35,896 nucleotides of DNA from Gammaproteobacteria bacterium (GTDB lineage: Bacteria > Pseudomonadota > Gammaproteobacteria > Steroidobacterales > Steroidobacteraceae), in NCBI GenBank assembly GCA_025355445.1, contig JANXZQ010000518.1:1-35896 (forward strand), written 5' to 3'. The notes below the pieces were generated by a model. It was not told the origin of the DNA and did no database searches. It worked only from the letters and a program-made list of their open reading frames with translations. A program made the position numbers and the translations under genes. Shown one piece after another: positions 1 to 9,716 of the stretch. Positions within the stretch are counted from its first letter, which is position 1. Every line of letters starts with the position of its first letter.

Positions 1-225
1 AATCACACATATTCAAAACACTTGTATTGGAAGGATGCCTCTTAAGTGATCCTGTTCAGCGTCTCCTTGGTTCCTTTCGCTGGTGACTAGATCTACTCGT
101 ATCACATATTGTTGGGCGATCGACCACAATTAGTTTAGTTACGTGACCGTGCTGAAATTGAGAATTGCCGACGCCAAATTCACCCACCACCTCCTCCGCC
201 CCACTCGCGGGGAGCAGCTGGCGTT

Positions 226-1278
226 TTGATCGTATTCGCCTTCCTTCTCTTCCTCGCCGCCAAAGCCGGTCTCGTGGGGATCCCGCTTGCCGCCATCGTG
301 ACCTCCTGGTTCTTCAAATACGCCTACGTACTCTTCGATCATACCGTCCGCGGCTTCGACGAGCCGCCGACGCTCGACATCCAAATGGTGAACCCCTTCA
401 ATGAGCAGCGGCCGCTCGCCCAACTCGCAATCCTAGGCCTGATTTGGCTCGCTGTGTATTTCGCGTATCTCCGCATCAGGCTGGCATCGGCTATCGTCCT
501 GGGGGTGGTCGCGCTTCTCGCACTGCCCGCCTCGGTCGCAGTACTCGGCATCGAAGGAAACATCTTCAAGGCGGCCTACCCCGTCGCCTGGGTGCGTGTG
601 ATCATTGGACTCGGGCCGATGTATCTCCTCGTTCTTGGCGTCATTGGCGGCTACTCATTACTTATCGCGATTCTGGCCCATTGGGAACTCTGGTTTCCTC
701 TGCAAATCGCGATATTCATGTTTTGCATTCTTTCCACATTCAGCGCGCTGGGCGGCGCCCTCTACGAGCGCCGTCACGAACTCGGGGTGGAGACCTGGGT
801 TTCGCCTGAGCGAGACCTGGAACTCAAAGACGCCAGCGAACTGCGCCAAAGCCATAGTGACGTCACCGAGGCGTACGGAAAAATGCGCGCCGGGTCGCAT
901 ATCGAATGCTGGCAGCAATTGCAGGATTGGCTAAGTAGACGCGGCCACGATCTCGAGGACTATCGCTGGCTCTGCGACCGGGTCGTCTCCTGGGGCGATC
1001 CCCGCTACATCACCCGCCTCTCCCAGGACTACCTCGAGCGCCTGCTTAAGGCGAAGCGCACCGGCGAAGCCCTCAACCTGGTGGCCCAGCGGCTTAAGCA
1101 GGACCCCACCTTCCGTCCCCAATCAGCGGCAACCACCCTGCAAATCGCCCGCCTCGCCGCCGCCGGCGGCGGAGCCCTGCGCGTAGCGCGCACCCTGCTG
1201 GCCGATTTCCCCACCCGCTTTCCCGGCGACCCCGCCATCCGCCTCGCTGACGAACTTGCCCGCACCCTAAGCGCCTAA
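226..1278 (+). CDS. Multi-pass membrane protein with a soluble C-terminal region (DUF4013-like, tentative)
   Basis: 350-aa ORF with several hydrophobic segments and a helical C-terminus. The ORF opens with TTG inside a hydrophobic segment, so the N-terminus is uncertain or truncated. Confidence 0.55.
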   Translation: MIVFAFLLFLAAKAGLVGIPLAAIVTSWFFKYAYVLFDHTVRGFDEPPTLDIQMVNPFNEQRPLAQLAILGLIWLAVYFAYLRIRLASAIVLGVVALLALPASVAVLGIEGNIFKAAYPVAWVRVIIGLGPMYLLVLGVIGGYSLLIAILAHWELWFPLQIAIFMFCILSTFSALGGALYERRHELGVETWVSPERDLELKDASELRQSHSDVTEAYGKMRAGSHIECWQQLQDWLSRRGHDLEDYRWLCDRVVSWGDPRYITRLSQDYLERLLKAKRTGEALNLVAQRLKQDPTFRPQSAATTLQIARLAAAGGGALRVARTLLADFPTRFPGDPAIRLADELARTLSA

Positions 1279-1372
1279 CCAGCCTGTCTCCGTGGACCAA
1301 ATACGCGCCTGCCGCGTGCGGGCCGCTTTCATTTGGTGCGCGATTGCAGCTTTAGGGCTCTTAAGTACATGA

Positions 1373-2848
1373 TTGGCTGCGACCCCTGTGCGTGGCATGG
1401 TATTCGCTCAACATTCTAACGAAGGGGGGTATTTGGTTAGCAACCCGTATAACGAAATGTACATGGGCGACAGCGCGGCCAGGCCGCACTACCAGCGCTA
1501 TGCTCAATGGCTCGCCGATCAAGCCCCCGAACGACTCGCCCAAAAGCGCGCCGAGGCGGACGCTCTGTTCCATCGTGTCGGCATCACTTTCGCCGTGTAC
1601 GGTCAAGAAGAAGGCGCCGAGCGCCTCATCCCCTTCGACATAGTGCCGCGCGTCCTGCCCCACGAGGAATGGATTCGGCTCGAGACCGGCCTCAAGCAAC
1701 GCGTGCGCGCGCTCAATGCTTTCATCCATGACATTTACCACGACCAACAAATTCTGAAGGCGGGCGTGGTCCCCGCAGAACAGGTTCTATGTAACTCTCA
1801 GTACCGCCCTGAGATGCAAGGCGTCGACGTGCCCGGCGGTATCTACGCTCACATCGCCGGCATCGACATCGTGCGCGACGGCGCCGGCGAGTTCCGCGTC
1901 CTGGAAGACAACCTGCGCGTCCCCTCCGGCGTCTCCTACATGCTCGAGAACCGCAAAATGATGATGCGCCTGTTCCCCGAACTCTTCTCCGGGCACCGCG
2001 TCGCACCCGTCGATCACTACCCCGACGTACTGCTCGACAATTTACGCAGCGTCGCCCCCACGGGCGTCGCCGACCCCACCGTCGTTCTCTTGACGGCTGG
2101 TGCGCACAACAACGCTTACTTCGAGCATGCCTTCTTGGCGCAGCAAATGGGTATCGAACTGGTCGAAGGCCAAGATCTCTTCGTCCGTGATGAAGCGGTA
2201 TTCATGCGCACCACTCAAGGCCCGCAGCGCGTCGATGTGATTTACCGGCGCATCGATGATGACTTCTTGGATCCCCTCGTGTTTCGTCCCGACTCCACGC
2301 TGGGCGTGCCCGGCTTGCTCACCGCCTACCGCGCCGGCCGCATCACCATCGCCAATGCCATCGGCACCGGTGTCGCCGATGACAAATCGATTTATCCCTA
2401 CGTGCCCGAAATGATCCGCTTCTACTTGGGCCAATCGCCCATCATCGGCAATGTGCACACCTGGATATTGCGGCGGAAAGAGGACCAGGAGTACGTGCTC
2501 GCCCACCTGCCTGAACTCGTGGTCAAGGAGGTGCACGGCGCCGGCGGCTACGGCATGTTGATCGGGCCCGCGGCCACCAAAGCGGAGATCGCTGTCTTTC
2601 GCAAGCAAATCATCGCCACTCCCGAACGCTACATCGCGCAGCCGACATTGGCGCTGTCCACCTGCCCGACCTTCGCCGATCGCGGTCTCGCGCCGCGCCA
2701 CATCGATTTGCGTCCCTTCGTGCTGTCCGGTCGCGATATCACCATCGTGCCCGGCGGCTTGACTCGCGTCGCCCTGCGCGACGGCTCGCTAGTGGTGAAC
2801 TCCTCCCAGGGCGGCGGCACCAAGGACACTTGGGTGCTGGAAACCTGA
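1373..2848 (+). CDS. Circularly permuted ATP-grasp family protein (DUF404/DUF407 type)
   Basis: 491-aa ORF with family-typical stretches (YNEMYMGD, FDIVPRVLP..EW, LKQRVRALNAFIHDIYHDQ, LEDNLRVPSGVSYMLENR, VVKEVHGAGGYGMLIGP). The true start is probably the ATG at 1397 or 1457. Confidence 0.93.
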   Translation: MAATPVRGMVFAQHSNEGGYLVSNPYNEMYMGDSAARPHYQRYAQWLADQAPERLAQKRAEADALFHRVGITFAVYGQEEGAERLIPFDIVPRVLPHEEWIRLETGLKQRVRALNAFIHDIYHDQQILKAGVVPAEQVLCNSQYRPEMQGVDVPGGIYAHIAGIDIVRDGAGEFRVLEDNLRVPSGVSYMLENRKMMMRLFPELFSGHRVAPVDHYPDVLLDNLRSVAPTGVADPTVVLLTAGAHNNAYFEHAFLAQQMGIELVEGQDLFVRDEAVFMRTTQGPQRVDVIYRRIDDDFLDPLVFRPDSTLGVPGLLTAYRAGRITIANAIGTGVADDKSIYPYVPEMIRFYLGQSPIIGNVHTWILRRKEDQEYVLAHLPELVVKEVHGAGGYGMLIGPAATKAEIAVFRKQIIATPERYIAQPTLALSTCPTFADRGLAPRHIDLRPFVLSGRDITIVPGGLTRVALRDGSLVVNSSQGGGTKDTWVLET

Positions 2849-2918
2849 TGCCCAACCAGTACCCACTGCCGAGCCTGTGCACAACGCCAAGCCCCCACCC
2901 AACGAATAGCCGCGCGAC

Positions 2919-3866
2919 ATGCTGAGCCGCACCGCCGACCACTTGTACTGGATGTCGCGCTACATCGAGCGCGCCGAGAGCCTCGCGCGTCTCGTCGACG
3001 CTCACTATCGCATGTCTCTGCTGCCGCACTCCGCCGACACCCTGGCGCAATCTTTGAGCTCTACGATGACGGCTCTGCAAATGGAGGAAGCGTACAAAGA
3101 CCGCCATGACTCCATCGAACCGCGCGCCGTTTTCGATTTCGTCAGCCTCGATCGCGACTATAGCGGCAGCATTTTCAGTTGCCTGCGCGCGGCGCGCGAA
3201 AACGCCCGCGCGGTGCGCGGCTCTTTGACATCGGAACTCTGGGAGACTCTGAACTCCACTTGGCTCGAAGTGCGGTCGCAGGTCTCGCGCCGCGCGACTA
3301 ACCCCGATATTGGAGAGTTCGTCGAGTGGGTCAAGGAGCGCTCGCACCTCACTCGCGGCGTCACCATCGGCACCATGATGCGCGACGAAGCCTTCCACTT
3401 CACGCGCATCGGCACCTTTCTCGAGCGCGCCGACAGCACCGCGCGCATTCTCACGGCGCATCAAAGCGACTTCGTTCCCGGAGCCGATGCCAGGGAAGTG
3501 CCCGATCCCTATGAATGGAGCGTGCTGCTGCGCGCACTATCCGCCTTCGAAGTCTATCGTCGCGTCTACCGCGACGTGATCACCCCGTTCAAGGTGGCAC
3601 AGCTGCTGATCCTGCGCGATGACATGCCGCGCTCGCTGCTGCGATGCTGCAAAGAGGTCTACAACAACCTTAAATCAGTCTCGAACGAGCAGTCGGCCGA
3701 AACCGAGCGCCGAGCCGGTGAAATGCACGCCATGCTGCATTTCACGCGCATGGAGGAAATCGTGGACGGCGACTTGCCGCGTTTCCTGGAACAGTTCCTG
3801 GCCCGCGTGCGTGATCTCGGCGACCGTATCGCCTCGGACTTTTTGTTACCCCCAGCGGAGGCGTGA
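2919..3866 (+). CDS. Alpha-E domain-containing protein (DUF403)
   Basis: 315-aa ORF beginning MLSRTADHLYWMSRYIERAESLARLVD, the hallmark start of alpha-E proteins, directly after the ATP-grasp gene. Confidence 0.93.
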   Translation: MLSRTADHLYWMSRYIERAESLARLVDAHYRMSLLPHSADTLAQSLSSTMTALQMEEAYKDRHDSIEPRAVFDFVSLDRDYSGSIFSCLRAARENARAVRGSLTSELWETLNSTWLEVRSQVSRRATNPDIGEFVEWVKERSHLTRGVTIGTMMRDEAFHFTRIGTFLERADSTARILTAHQSDFVPGADAREVPDPYEWSVLLRALSAFEVYRRVYRDVITPFKVAQLLILRDDMPRSLLRCCKEVYNNLKSVSNEQSAETERRAGEMHAMLHFTRMEEIVDGDLPRFLEQFLARVRDLGDRIASDFLLPPAEA

Positions 3867-3870
3867 ATCC

Positions 3871-4670
3871 ATGCAGATGCACATTCGGCACGAAACGCGT
3901 TACCGCTACGAGCGGCCCGTAAAATACAGTGTACAAAGTCTGCACCTGACCCCGCGCCGCGACCTCAGCCAGCGCGCGCTGTCATGGACCATCACCGCGC
4001 CCGGCCGGCGTCTCGAACAAGTGGATGCCTACGGCAATATTTCCCATCTGCTCACCATCGAAGAGCCGCACCGCGAAATTCAGATCGTGGTGCGCGGCGT
4101 GGTCGAGACCGCCGACACCGAAGCACGGCAGGATGACGGCCCTCTCTCGCCGCTCGCCTATCTCGCGCCGACGCAGCTCACCTCCCCAACGACGACCTGC
4201 GCGCGTTTGCACAACACGCGCTGCAAACCGTCACCGACCCCAAGGCCCGCGCCCTCGCATTGGCCGAAGCAGTCTTCGCTGCCGTGCGCTACAAGTCCGG
4301 CGCCAGCGACGTACAGGACAGCGCCGCGGTCGCATTCAAGAGCGGCGAAGGCGTATGCCAGGATCATGCTCATGTGTACATTGCCTCCGCCCGCGCCGTC
4401 GGCATACCCGCGCGCTACGTCAGCGGCTATCTGTACACCGGTGACGCCAGCGATGCGGCCAGCCACGCCTGGGTCGACGTCTGGCTCGGCGCCGAGATCG
4501 GCTGGCAGAGCATGGACGTCACCCACAAGCGCCCAGCGATACGCACTTACTGCCGGCTGGCCGTCGGCCGTGACTATCTGGACGCCGCCCCGGTTCGCGG
4601 TGTGCGACAGGGCGGCGGCGGCGAAAAAATGGAAGCCAATGTGCTGGTCGTAGAGTCCGCCCAACAGTAG
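3871..4670 (+). pseudogene. Transglutaminase-like family protein, frameshifted (real or sequencing artefact)
   Basis: N-terminal half MQMHIRHETRYRYERPVKYSVQSLHLTPR...LAPTQLTSP is in frame 1 (ATG 3871). The C-terminal half NDDLRAFAQHALQTVTDPKARALALAEAVF...GEGVCQDHAHVYIASARAVGIPARYVSGYLY...SHAWVDVWL is in the -1 frame. The switch is at about 4184-4190 (tccccaacgac). Confidence 0.88.
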
Positions 4671-4679
4671 AATCTCGCG

Positions 4680-5408
4680 ATGACTTACTGCGTCGGCTTA
4701 TTGGTCGACACCGGGCTCGTGATGCTGTCCGATTCGCGGACCAATGCCGGTGTCGATCAAATCAATACTTTTCGCAAAATGGCCACATTTCAGCGAGCCG
4801 ATGACCGCGTGCTGGTGCTGATGTCGGCCGGCAATCTCGCCATCAGCCAGGCCGTGATCAACCTGCTGCACGAGGCCCCAGAGGACCCGGAACAGCCGAC
4901 GCGCATTTTTCGCGCCGCCAACATGTTCAATGCGGCGCGCGTGGTCGGCGATGCTCTACGGGAAATTCACTCGCGCGATGCGAATTCGCTCGAGGAGCAC
5001 GGCCACGAATTCAACGGCACGTTCATTTTGGGCGGTCAGATCAAGGGCGAGGAACCGCGGCTGTTCTATATCTACTCCGCGGGTAATTTCATCGAGTCTT
5101 CGATCGACACACCGTATTTTCAGATCGGCGAAACCAAGTACGGCAAGCCCATCATCGATCGCATCATGTCCAGAAGCAGCAGCTTGGCCCAAGCCGCAAA
5201 GTGCGCGCTGGTCTCCATGGATTCGACCATCCGCTCCAACCTATCTGTGGGTCCGCCGCTCGACCTCGCCATGATTCGGCGCGACGAGTTCAAGCTCGCC
5301 ACTCATATAAGCCTCGATATGGACAACGAATACTTCACCATGATCCGCTCGCGCTGGGGCGCCGCGCTCAAGGAAGTCTTCAGCGAGCTGCCCAACCCTA
5401 ATTGGTAA
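4680..5408 (+). CDS. Anbu-type proteasome homologue (Ntn-hydrolase, peptidase T1-like)
   Basis: 242-aa ORF starting MTYCVGLLVDTGLVMLSDSRTNAGVDQINTFRKM, with Thr2, Asp18 and Lys33 in the proteasome-fold positions. It sits in the classic ATP-grasp/alpha-E/transglutaminase neighbourhood. Confidence 0.93.
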   Translation: MTYCVGLLVDTGLVMLSDSRTNAGVDQINTFRKMATFQRADDRVLVLMSAGNLAISQAVINLLHEAPEDPEQPTRIFRAANMFNAARVVGDALREIHSRDANSLEEHGHEFNGTFILGGQIKGEEPRLFYIYSAGNFIESSIDTPYFQIGETKYGKPIIDRIMSRSSSLAQAAKCALVSMDSTIRSNLSVGPPLDLAMIRRDEFKLATHISLDMDNEYFTMIRSRWGAALKEVFSELPNPNW

Positions 5409-6027
5409 CCGCCGGCTTCTCGCCTCGCGAACTCCCCATCTCGCGGCGCGGCGCTTCAGCATCGGTTGGACAGATTGTCTGCGGCAGCAGCGCGCCGGGC
5501 GCGAATGCGCTCGCTCCGGCAGTCGCAATCTGATAGCAGCTGGAATTGATCCAGACGATCCAATCGCCGCCCGACGTTCGGTACTGCTCACCGGCGAAAT
5601 GACGCCCATGCGGCCACCAACCATCCTCCGCCGCCGAGCCCGGCATGGAGTAATCGCTCTTCGGCCGGTGGCTGCGAATTTCGAACGCCTGCACAGCGCG
5701 GCGCGCCTCCGCCCTCCAGTCAACGCCCGTCCCGTTGCCATTCGATCCCGAAGCAGCGGCCTGTGGCGACGTCGACGTCGCATCGAGTACCGGTGGCGCT
5801 ATAGGAATTGCCGTATCCGCGCTCAAGCGCCGCGGTAAAGAATTTTCGGCACGAATAGTCGGCATCTTCGCCGGCGGTAAGTACATCAGCTCGACCGATT
5901 GATTCGCCGACGAGGCTTTATCAATCTTGCCCGAGCCCAGCAACAGCGCCGCCAGCAAGGCGACATGGGCGGCCAACACCACGCCCAGCGTGGCATACCG
6001 CCGCACCCCCCAGCGTGACTGATTCAT
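5398..6027 (-). CDS. Membrane-anchored hypothetical protein (N-terminal TM, Pro/Ala/Ser-rich linker, C-terminal domain)
   Basis: 209-aa ORF with one N-terminal hydrophobic segment (ATLGVVLAAHVALLAALLLGS), a low-complexity linker and a Trp/Cys-containing C-terminal domain. Its 3' end overlaps the Anbu gene by 11 nt. Confidence 0.7.
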   Translation of the reverse strand: MNQSRWGVRRYATLGVVLAAHVALLAALLLGSGKIDKASSANQSVELMYLPPAKMPTIRAENSLPRRLSADTAIPIAPPVLDATSTSPQAAASGSNGNGTGVDWRAEARRAVQAFEIRSHRPKSDYSMPGSAAEDGWWPHGRHFAGEQYRTSGGDWIVWINSSCYQIATAGASAFAPGALLPQTICPTDAEAPRREMGSSRGEKPAVTN

Positions 6028-6212
6028 GGCCAGGCTTCACCCGTATTGTGCCATTTGAGATCTGCCAGTGTGGACCTATAGCGACCCGCTTTGGTTCCTG
6101 ACGGCCGGCCAGTCGAACCAGCCACGGCCGAGGGACTACGGTATTATGGGGCTCCCGCACATCGGTCCGGCGGCCAGGCTACAACAACGACTCATTCAGG
6201 CAGGGAGATCTT

Positions 6213-6851
6213 ATGCGTTCACTCTTGGTCATCGCCGCCTTGGCGTGCGGTCTTCTTTCGATCACTACTCCAGCGGACGCCGCCGGTGTACGAGTGTTCG
6301 TCCGGCATGACGTGACGGACTATGCGACGTGGCGCAAGGGCTATGACGGCTTCCGCGCCACTCAGAGGCAACTGGGTGTTGTTTCGCAGTCGGTGTACCG
6401 GTCCGTAGATGATCCCAACGACATCACGGTCGTGCACGATTTCAAATCTGAGCTGGATGCCAAGGCCTTCGTAACGTCGGACAAGTTGAAGACCGCAATG
6501 CAAGGTAGCGGCGTCAAGGGCGCGCCGACGATCTGGTATACGACCATGACTCCTGGCGCGGCGGGCAAGCCGAACCATGTGAGACTGTTTGTGCACCATG
6601 AAGTGACCGACTACGCAGCCTGGCGCAAAAGCTACGACGCGTTTCAGACCACTGTCCGCAAGATGGGCGCCACCATGCAGGCCGTCTACCAGGTGACGGA
6701 TAACCCCAATGATGTGATCGTTACCCATGACTTTGCATCTGCGGAGAAGGCCAAGGGGCTGTTAGCCTCGGCCGAGCTCAAGGCCGCCATGCAAAACGCC
6801 GGCGTCAAGGGCCAGCCGCAAGCTTGGATTACCACCCGAGCTTTAAAGTAG
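6213..6851 (+). CDS. Exported protein with two tandem antibiotic-biosynthesis-monooxygenase / DUF1330-like ferredoxin-fold repeats
   Basis: Signal peptide MRSLLVIAALACGLLSITTPADA, then two similar ~85-aa repeats (GVRVFVRHDVTDYATWRKGYDGF... and HVRLFVHHEVTDYAAWRKSYDAF...). Confidence 0.8.
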   Translation: MRSLLVIAALACGLLSITTPADAAGVRVFVRHDVTDYATWRKGYDGFRATQRQLGVVSQSVYRSVDDPNDITVVHDFKSELDAKAFVTSDKLKTAMQGSGVKGAPTIWYTTMTPGAAGKPNHVRLFVHHEVTDYAAWRKSYDAFQTTVRKMGATMQAVYQVTDNPNDVIVTHDFASAEKAKGLLASAELKAAMQNAGVKGQPQAWITTRALK

Positions 6852-6951
6852 GCGCCTCGCTGCGAGAATGCTCGAGACTGCGGCCGTACCTGTACGCTCG
6901 CGGGCAATGCGTGCCCAAGAGAGGCATGGGCCCGGGAATCCTGACGGAAAC

Positions 6952-9567
6952 TCAACGGCAGCCCAAGAACCTCGCCAACAAGGACTCCTGCGTCGACGCC
7001 GCGACCGGCCCGACGCGAACCCATTCCAAAGCCAGCGCATCCAATTCGTCCGGCGCTACGCTACTTCCCTGCCCCATGTGTTTCATCAATCGTTGCACCT
7101 GGTATTCGCGGCGCAATGCTTGGTCTTCCGGCGGTGTCGGCTTTTCCTTAAGGATCTCGCTGCGAATGCACAGCATCCGCAGTGCTGTCTCATGGCCGGC
7201 CAAGTCGGCGCCGGTCGCCGCCTCGGCTTTTGCCCACGCATCTTTGAGCGCCGGCACGCTGCCCTTCGGCCACTGCTGAACACTGGCGATGTACGCCTCC
7301 GCCGCCAGCTTCAGTGCTGCGCGCTCGGCAGAGTCACTCTGCTGCGCCACCGCCCACCCATACGAACGTATTTGCCGTACGGCTTCGAGCATATGGTCGA
7401 ACGACTGTTCCTTGTCGCGCTCTCGTTGCTGCGACACGCGCGTCTGACATAGCTTGAGCGCCCGCTCGAAGCGGTCGTGCAACCCGCGCACATCGGCCCT
7501 CGGTACTTCTCCTAAACTCGCATAGGTAGCACGCCACTGCGAAACCTTCCCAAGCGCGTCGACTAACTCCGGCCCCGCAGCTGCCGCAGCCAGCTCGACC
7601 TCTTCACATAGCGCCAACGCCTGTCCCTTGTGCGTTTCGAGACCGGCTGTGTAGTCGGAATAAGCCTGCTGGCGCTTTTGGAACACCGCGTCGCACTGCG
7701 TTCGAAACTCATTCCACAATGCTTGCTCTTGATCACGCGGCGCCGTGCCAACGTCTTTCCACAGCGCCTGCAGACGCTTCACTCCATCCGTCGCCTCACG
7801 GCCGTCTTCTTTATCGAGCAACTGCTGCGCTCGCTGGATCAGGGATTTTTTCTCCACCACGTTTTGCGCATGCCAGGCATCGAGCCGATCCTGCAGCCGT
7901 CCCATCGCCGCGTCGAACTCCGCCTCGACGGCCCGCCCGGCCGCACGCTCTACCGGAGAATGCTGACGCCATTCGCGCGGCGCCTCACGCAACAAAGTCG
8001 CCATTGCGCGCCAGTCAGGGTGCTCGTCGCTCTGAGCACTCTCGAAGGCCCGCAGTCGTTCGACCACGACCTTGCGCTTCTCCACGTTCTCCTGCCGCAA
8101 CTTGGCCTGCGCCTCGAAGTATTGACGGCACGGCTGGTAGGCGGACTGCGCTGCCAGGTGAAAGCGCTGCCAATCCGCCTCCGAGTCGCTGACGATCCCC
8201 TTGCTGATCGTCTTCCATTGTTCTTGCAAATCCTTGATCTGATCCGCCAGCGCCTGCGGCGGCTCCGATGACCCGATCAGGCCCTCCATCTCCGCGATCA
8301 ACTCCGCGCGCTTCGGCGCCACGGCAAAATCCTTCCACTGCTTGAGTTCATTGAGTTTCGCGTCGAGCTGCTGCACCTGCTTTCCGAGATAGGCCGGCAC
8401 CACCGGAGCCGTCGGCAGCTTCTCATCGATGGCGCGACGCAATCCCGCCGCTCGCCCGGTATTGCCCTCGCGTATCGCGGTGTTCACCTGCCCGATCAGC
8501 CCGCCGATGCGACGCAATGCCGCCGCCTCCGCCGCCAATCGCTCGGCGCGCGCCTTCTCCTCTGCCTCGCGCACCTTCACCGCCTCCGCGGTGGCGAGAG
8601 CCTCAGCCGCACTTCGCCGCTGCGCTTCCTCCGCAGCTTGCACGACGGCCGCTTCCCGGCTCGCCTCCCGTGCCGCCAGCTGCGCCGCTTGGCGCGATGC
8701 CTCCGCAGCCTGCTCCGCCAACTGCTGCAGATGCCCGTCGATGACTCTTCGGCAGCGATCGATGGCCAGACGCGCACGCTCCTGGATCGCAGGCGCCGCC
8801 AGCGCTTCCACCTTGAGCCACTGCGCCTGGTAATACTCGAACGACGCCGCGTAGTTTGCGTCGTAGACCCGCTGACTGATGTGCTCTAGAGATGCGCAAG
8901 ACCCGTTGACATCGCTCTCGACCTGCGCGATTCGCTCCTGTTCGGCACGCAACGCGTCGGATTTCTGCTTGAGAATCTTGTAGACGCTCTTGTCCTTGTC
9001 GCGCGCCAACCTGAGCAGCCGTGTGAGTTCAGCGGGATCTTCGATACGCTGCGCCGCCAGCTGCCTTATCCGGCTCGAAGAGCCCTCGATGACCAGTGTC
9101 GCGACCTGCCGCAGATCAGTGATAGAACCCAACAGGTCCGCCAAGTACGCGGGATTCGCGCAAAGTCCCGCCACCGACAACACGGCGGGCTCGTTCCCCA
9201 TCGAACGCAGTTCCGCGAAGTTTATCGTCCCCCCATCGACGAACTGCGCCACCCGCTCCTGCGCGACGCGCTCGAGGATTGACGGTGTCCGTCCAACGTT
9301 CGACAGGGCCGGTGCTAACCCAGCGGATACCGCTGCAGCGCGCCCGTTCAATCTCGCCAGCCTTCTTAATACCTCTCCGTCCGGTAATTTGCGCACAGCC
9401 GCCGCGCGCAGCGCCTCATCAGCGTCCCCCAAAGCGGTAGCGACAATTAGCTCGAGAGGACCCGCTTCCAGCGCCGCGATTTGGTCCTCCAAAGTCAGGG
9501 GCGACGACGCGGCCGGGCGAAATATTTGTGAAAGCGGCTTCATGACGTTGATTGGCATGGAAACCAT
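6952..9567 (-). CDS. DUF349 domain-containing coiled-coil protein
   Basis: 871-aa ORF with repeated DUF349-like units (LWKDVGTAPRDQEQALWNEFRTQCDAVFQKR...). The likely start is MKPLSQIFRP, slightly downstream of the ORF start. Confidence 0.85.
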   Translation of the reverse strand: MVSMPINVMKPLSQIFRPAASSPLTLEDQIAALEAGPLELIVATALGDADEALRAAAVRKLPDGEVLRRLARLNGRAAAVSAGLAPALSNVGRTPSILERVAQERVAQFVDGGTINFAELRSMGNEPAVLSVAGLCANPAYLADLLGSITDLRQVATLVIEGSSSRIRQLAAQRIEDPAELTRLLRLARDKDKSVYKILKQKSDALRAEQERIAQVESDVNGSCASLEHISQRVYDANYAASFEYYQAQWLKVEALAAPAIQERARLAIDRCRRVIDGHLQQLAEQAAEASRQAAQLAAREASREAAVVQAAEEAQRRSAAEALATAEAVKVREAEEKARAERLAAEAAALRRIGGLIGQVNTAIREGNTGRAAGLRRAIDEKLPTAPVVPAYLGKQVQQLDAKLNELKQWKDFAVAPKRAELIAEMEGLIGSSEPPQALADQIKDLQEQWKTISKGIVSDSEADWQRFHLAAQSAYQPCRQYFEAQAKLRQENVEKRKVVVERLRAFESAQSDEHPDWRAMATLLREAPREWRQHSPVERAAGRAVEAEFDAAMGRLQDRLDAWHAQNVVEKKSLIQRAQQLLDKEDGREATDGVKRLQALWKDVGTAPRDQEQALWNEFRTQCDAVFQKRQQAYSDYTAGLETHKGQALALCEEVELAAAAAGPELVDALGKVSQWRATYASLGEVPRADVRGLHDRFERALKLCQTRVSQQRERDKEQSFDHMLEAVRQIRSYGWAVAQQSDSAERAALKLAAEAYIASVQQWPKGSVPALKDAWAKAEAATGADLAGHETALRMLCIRSEILKEKPTPPEDQALRREYQVQRLMKHMGQGSSVAPDELDALALEWVRVGPVAASTQESLLARFLGCR

Positions 9568-9716
9568 GCCGTAGCTCCAAGAATTTTCGAATTATATCGG
9601 CAAACGCGCCGTCGTGCCGATCGTGTCACTTAACGATTTCCCACCCGCCATCGTTCCACCGGAGCAGTGTCTGTGTCCCCTGAACCTGCTGAACATATTC
9701 CTCAGTCAGCCGCAAC

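Noticed and set aside
1296-1337. Inverted repeat ACCAAAT ... ATTTGGT downstream of the first ORF
   Set aside because: Only 7 bp of stem with a 28-nt loop and no T-tract; too weak to call a terminator.
2042-2701. 219-aa minus-strand ORF
   Set aside because: Antisense to the ATP-grasp gene; no independent signal of coding.
3619-4653. 344-aa plus-strand ORF
   Set aside because: Composite frame: its first part is out of frame with alpha-E, its middle is the true transglutaminase N-terminus, and its end is the wrong frame after the deletion. Not a real single protein.
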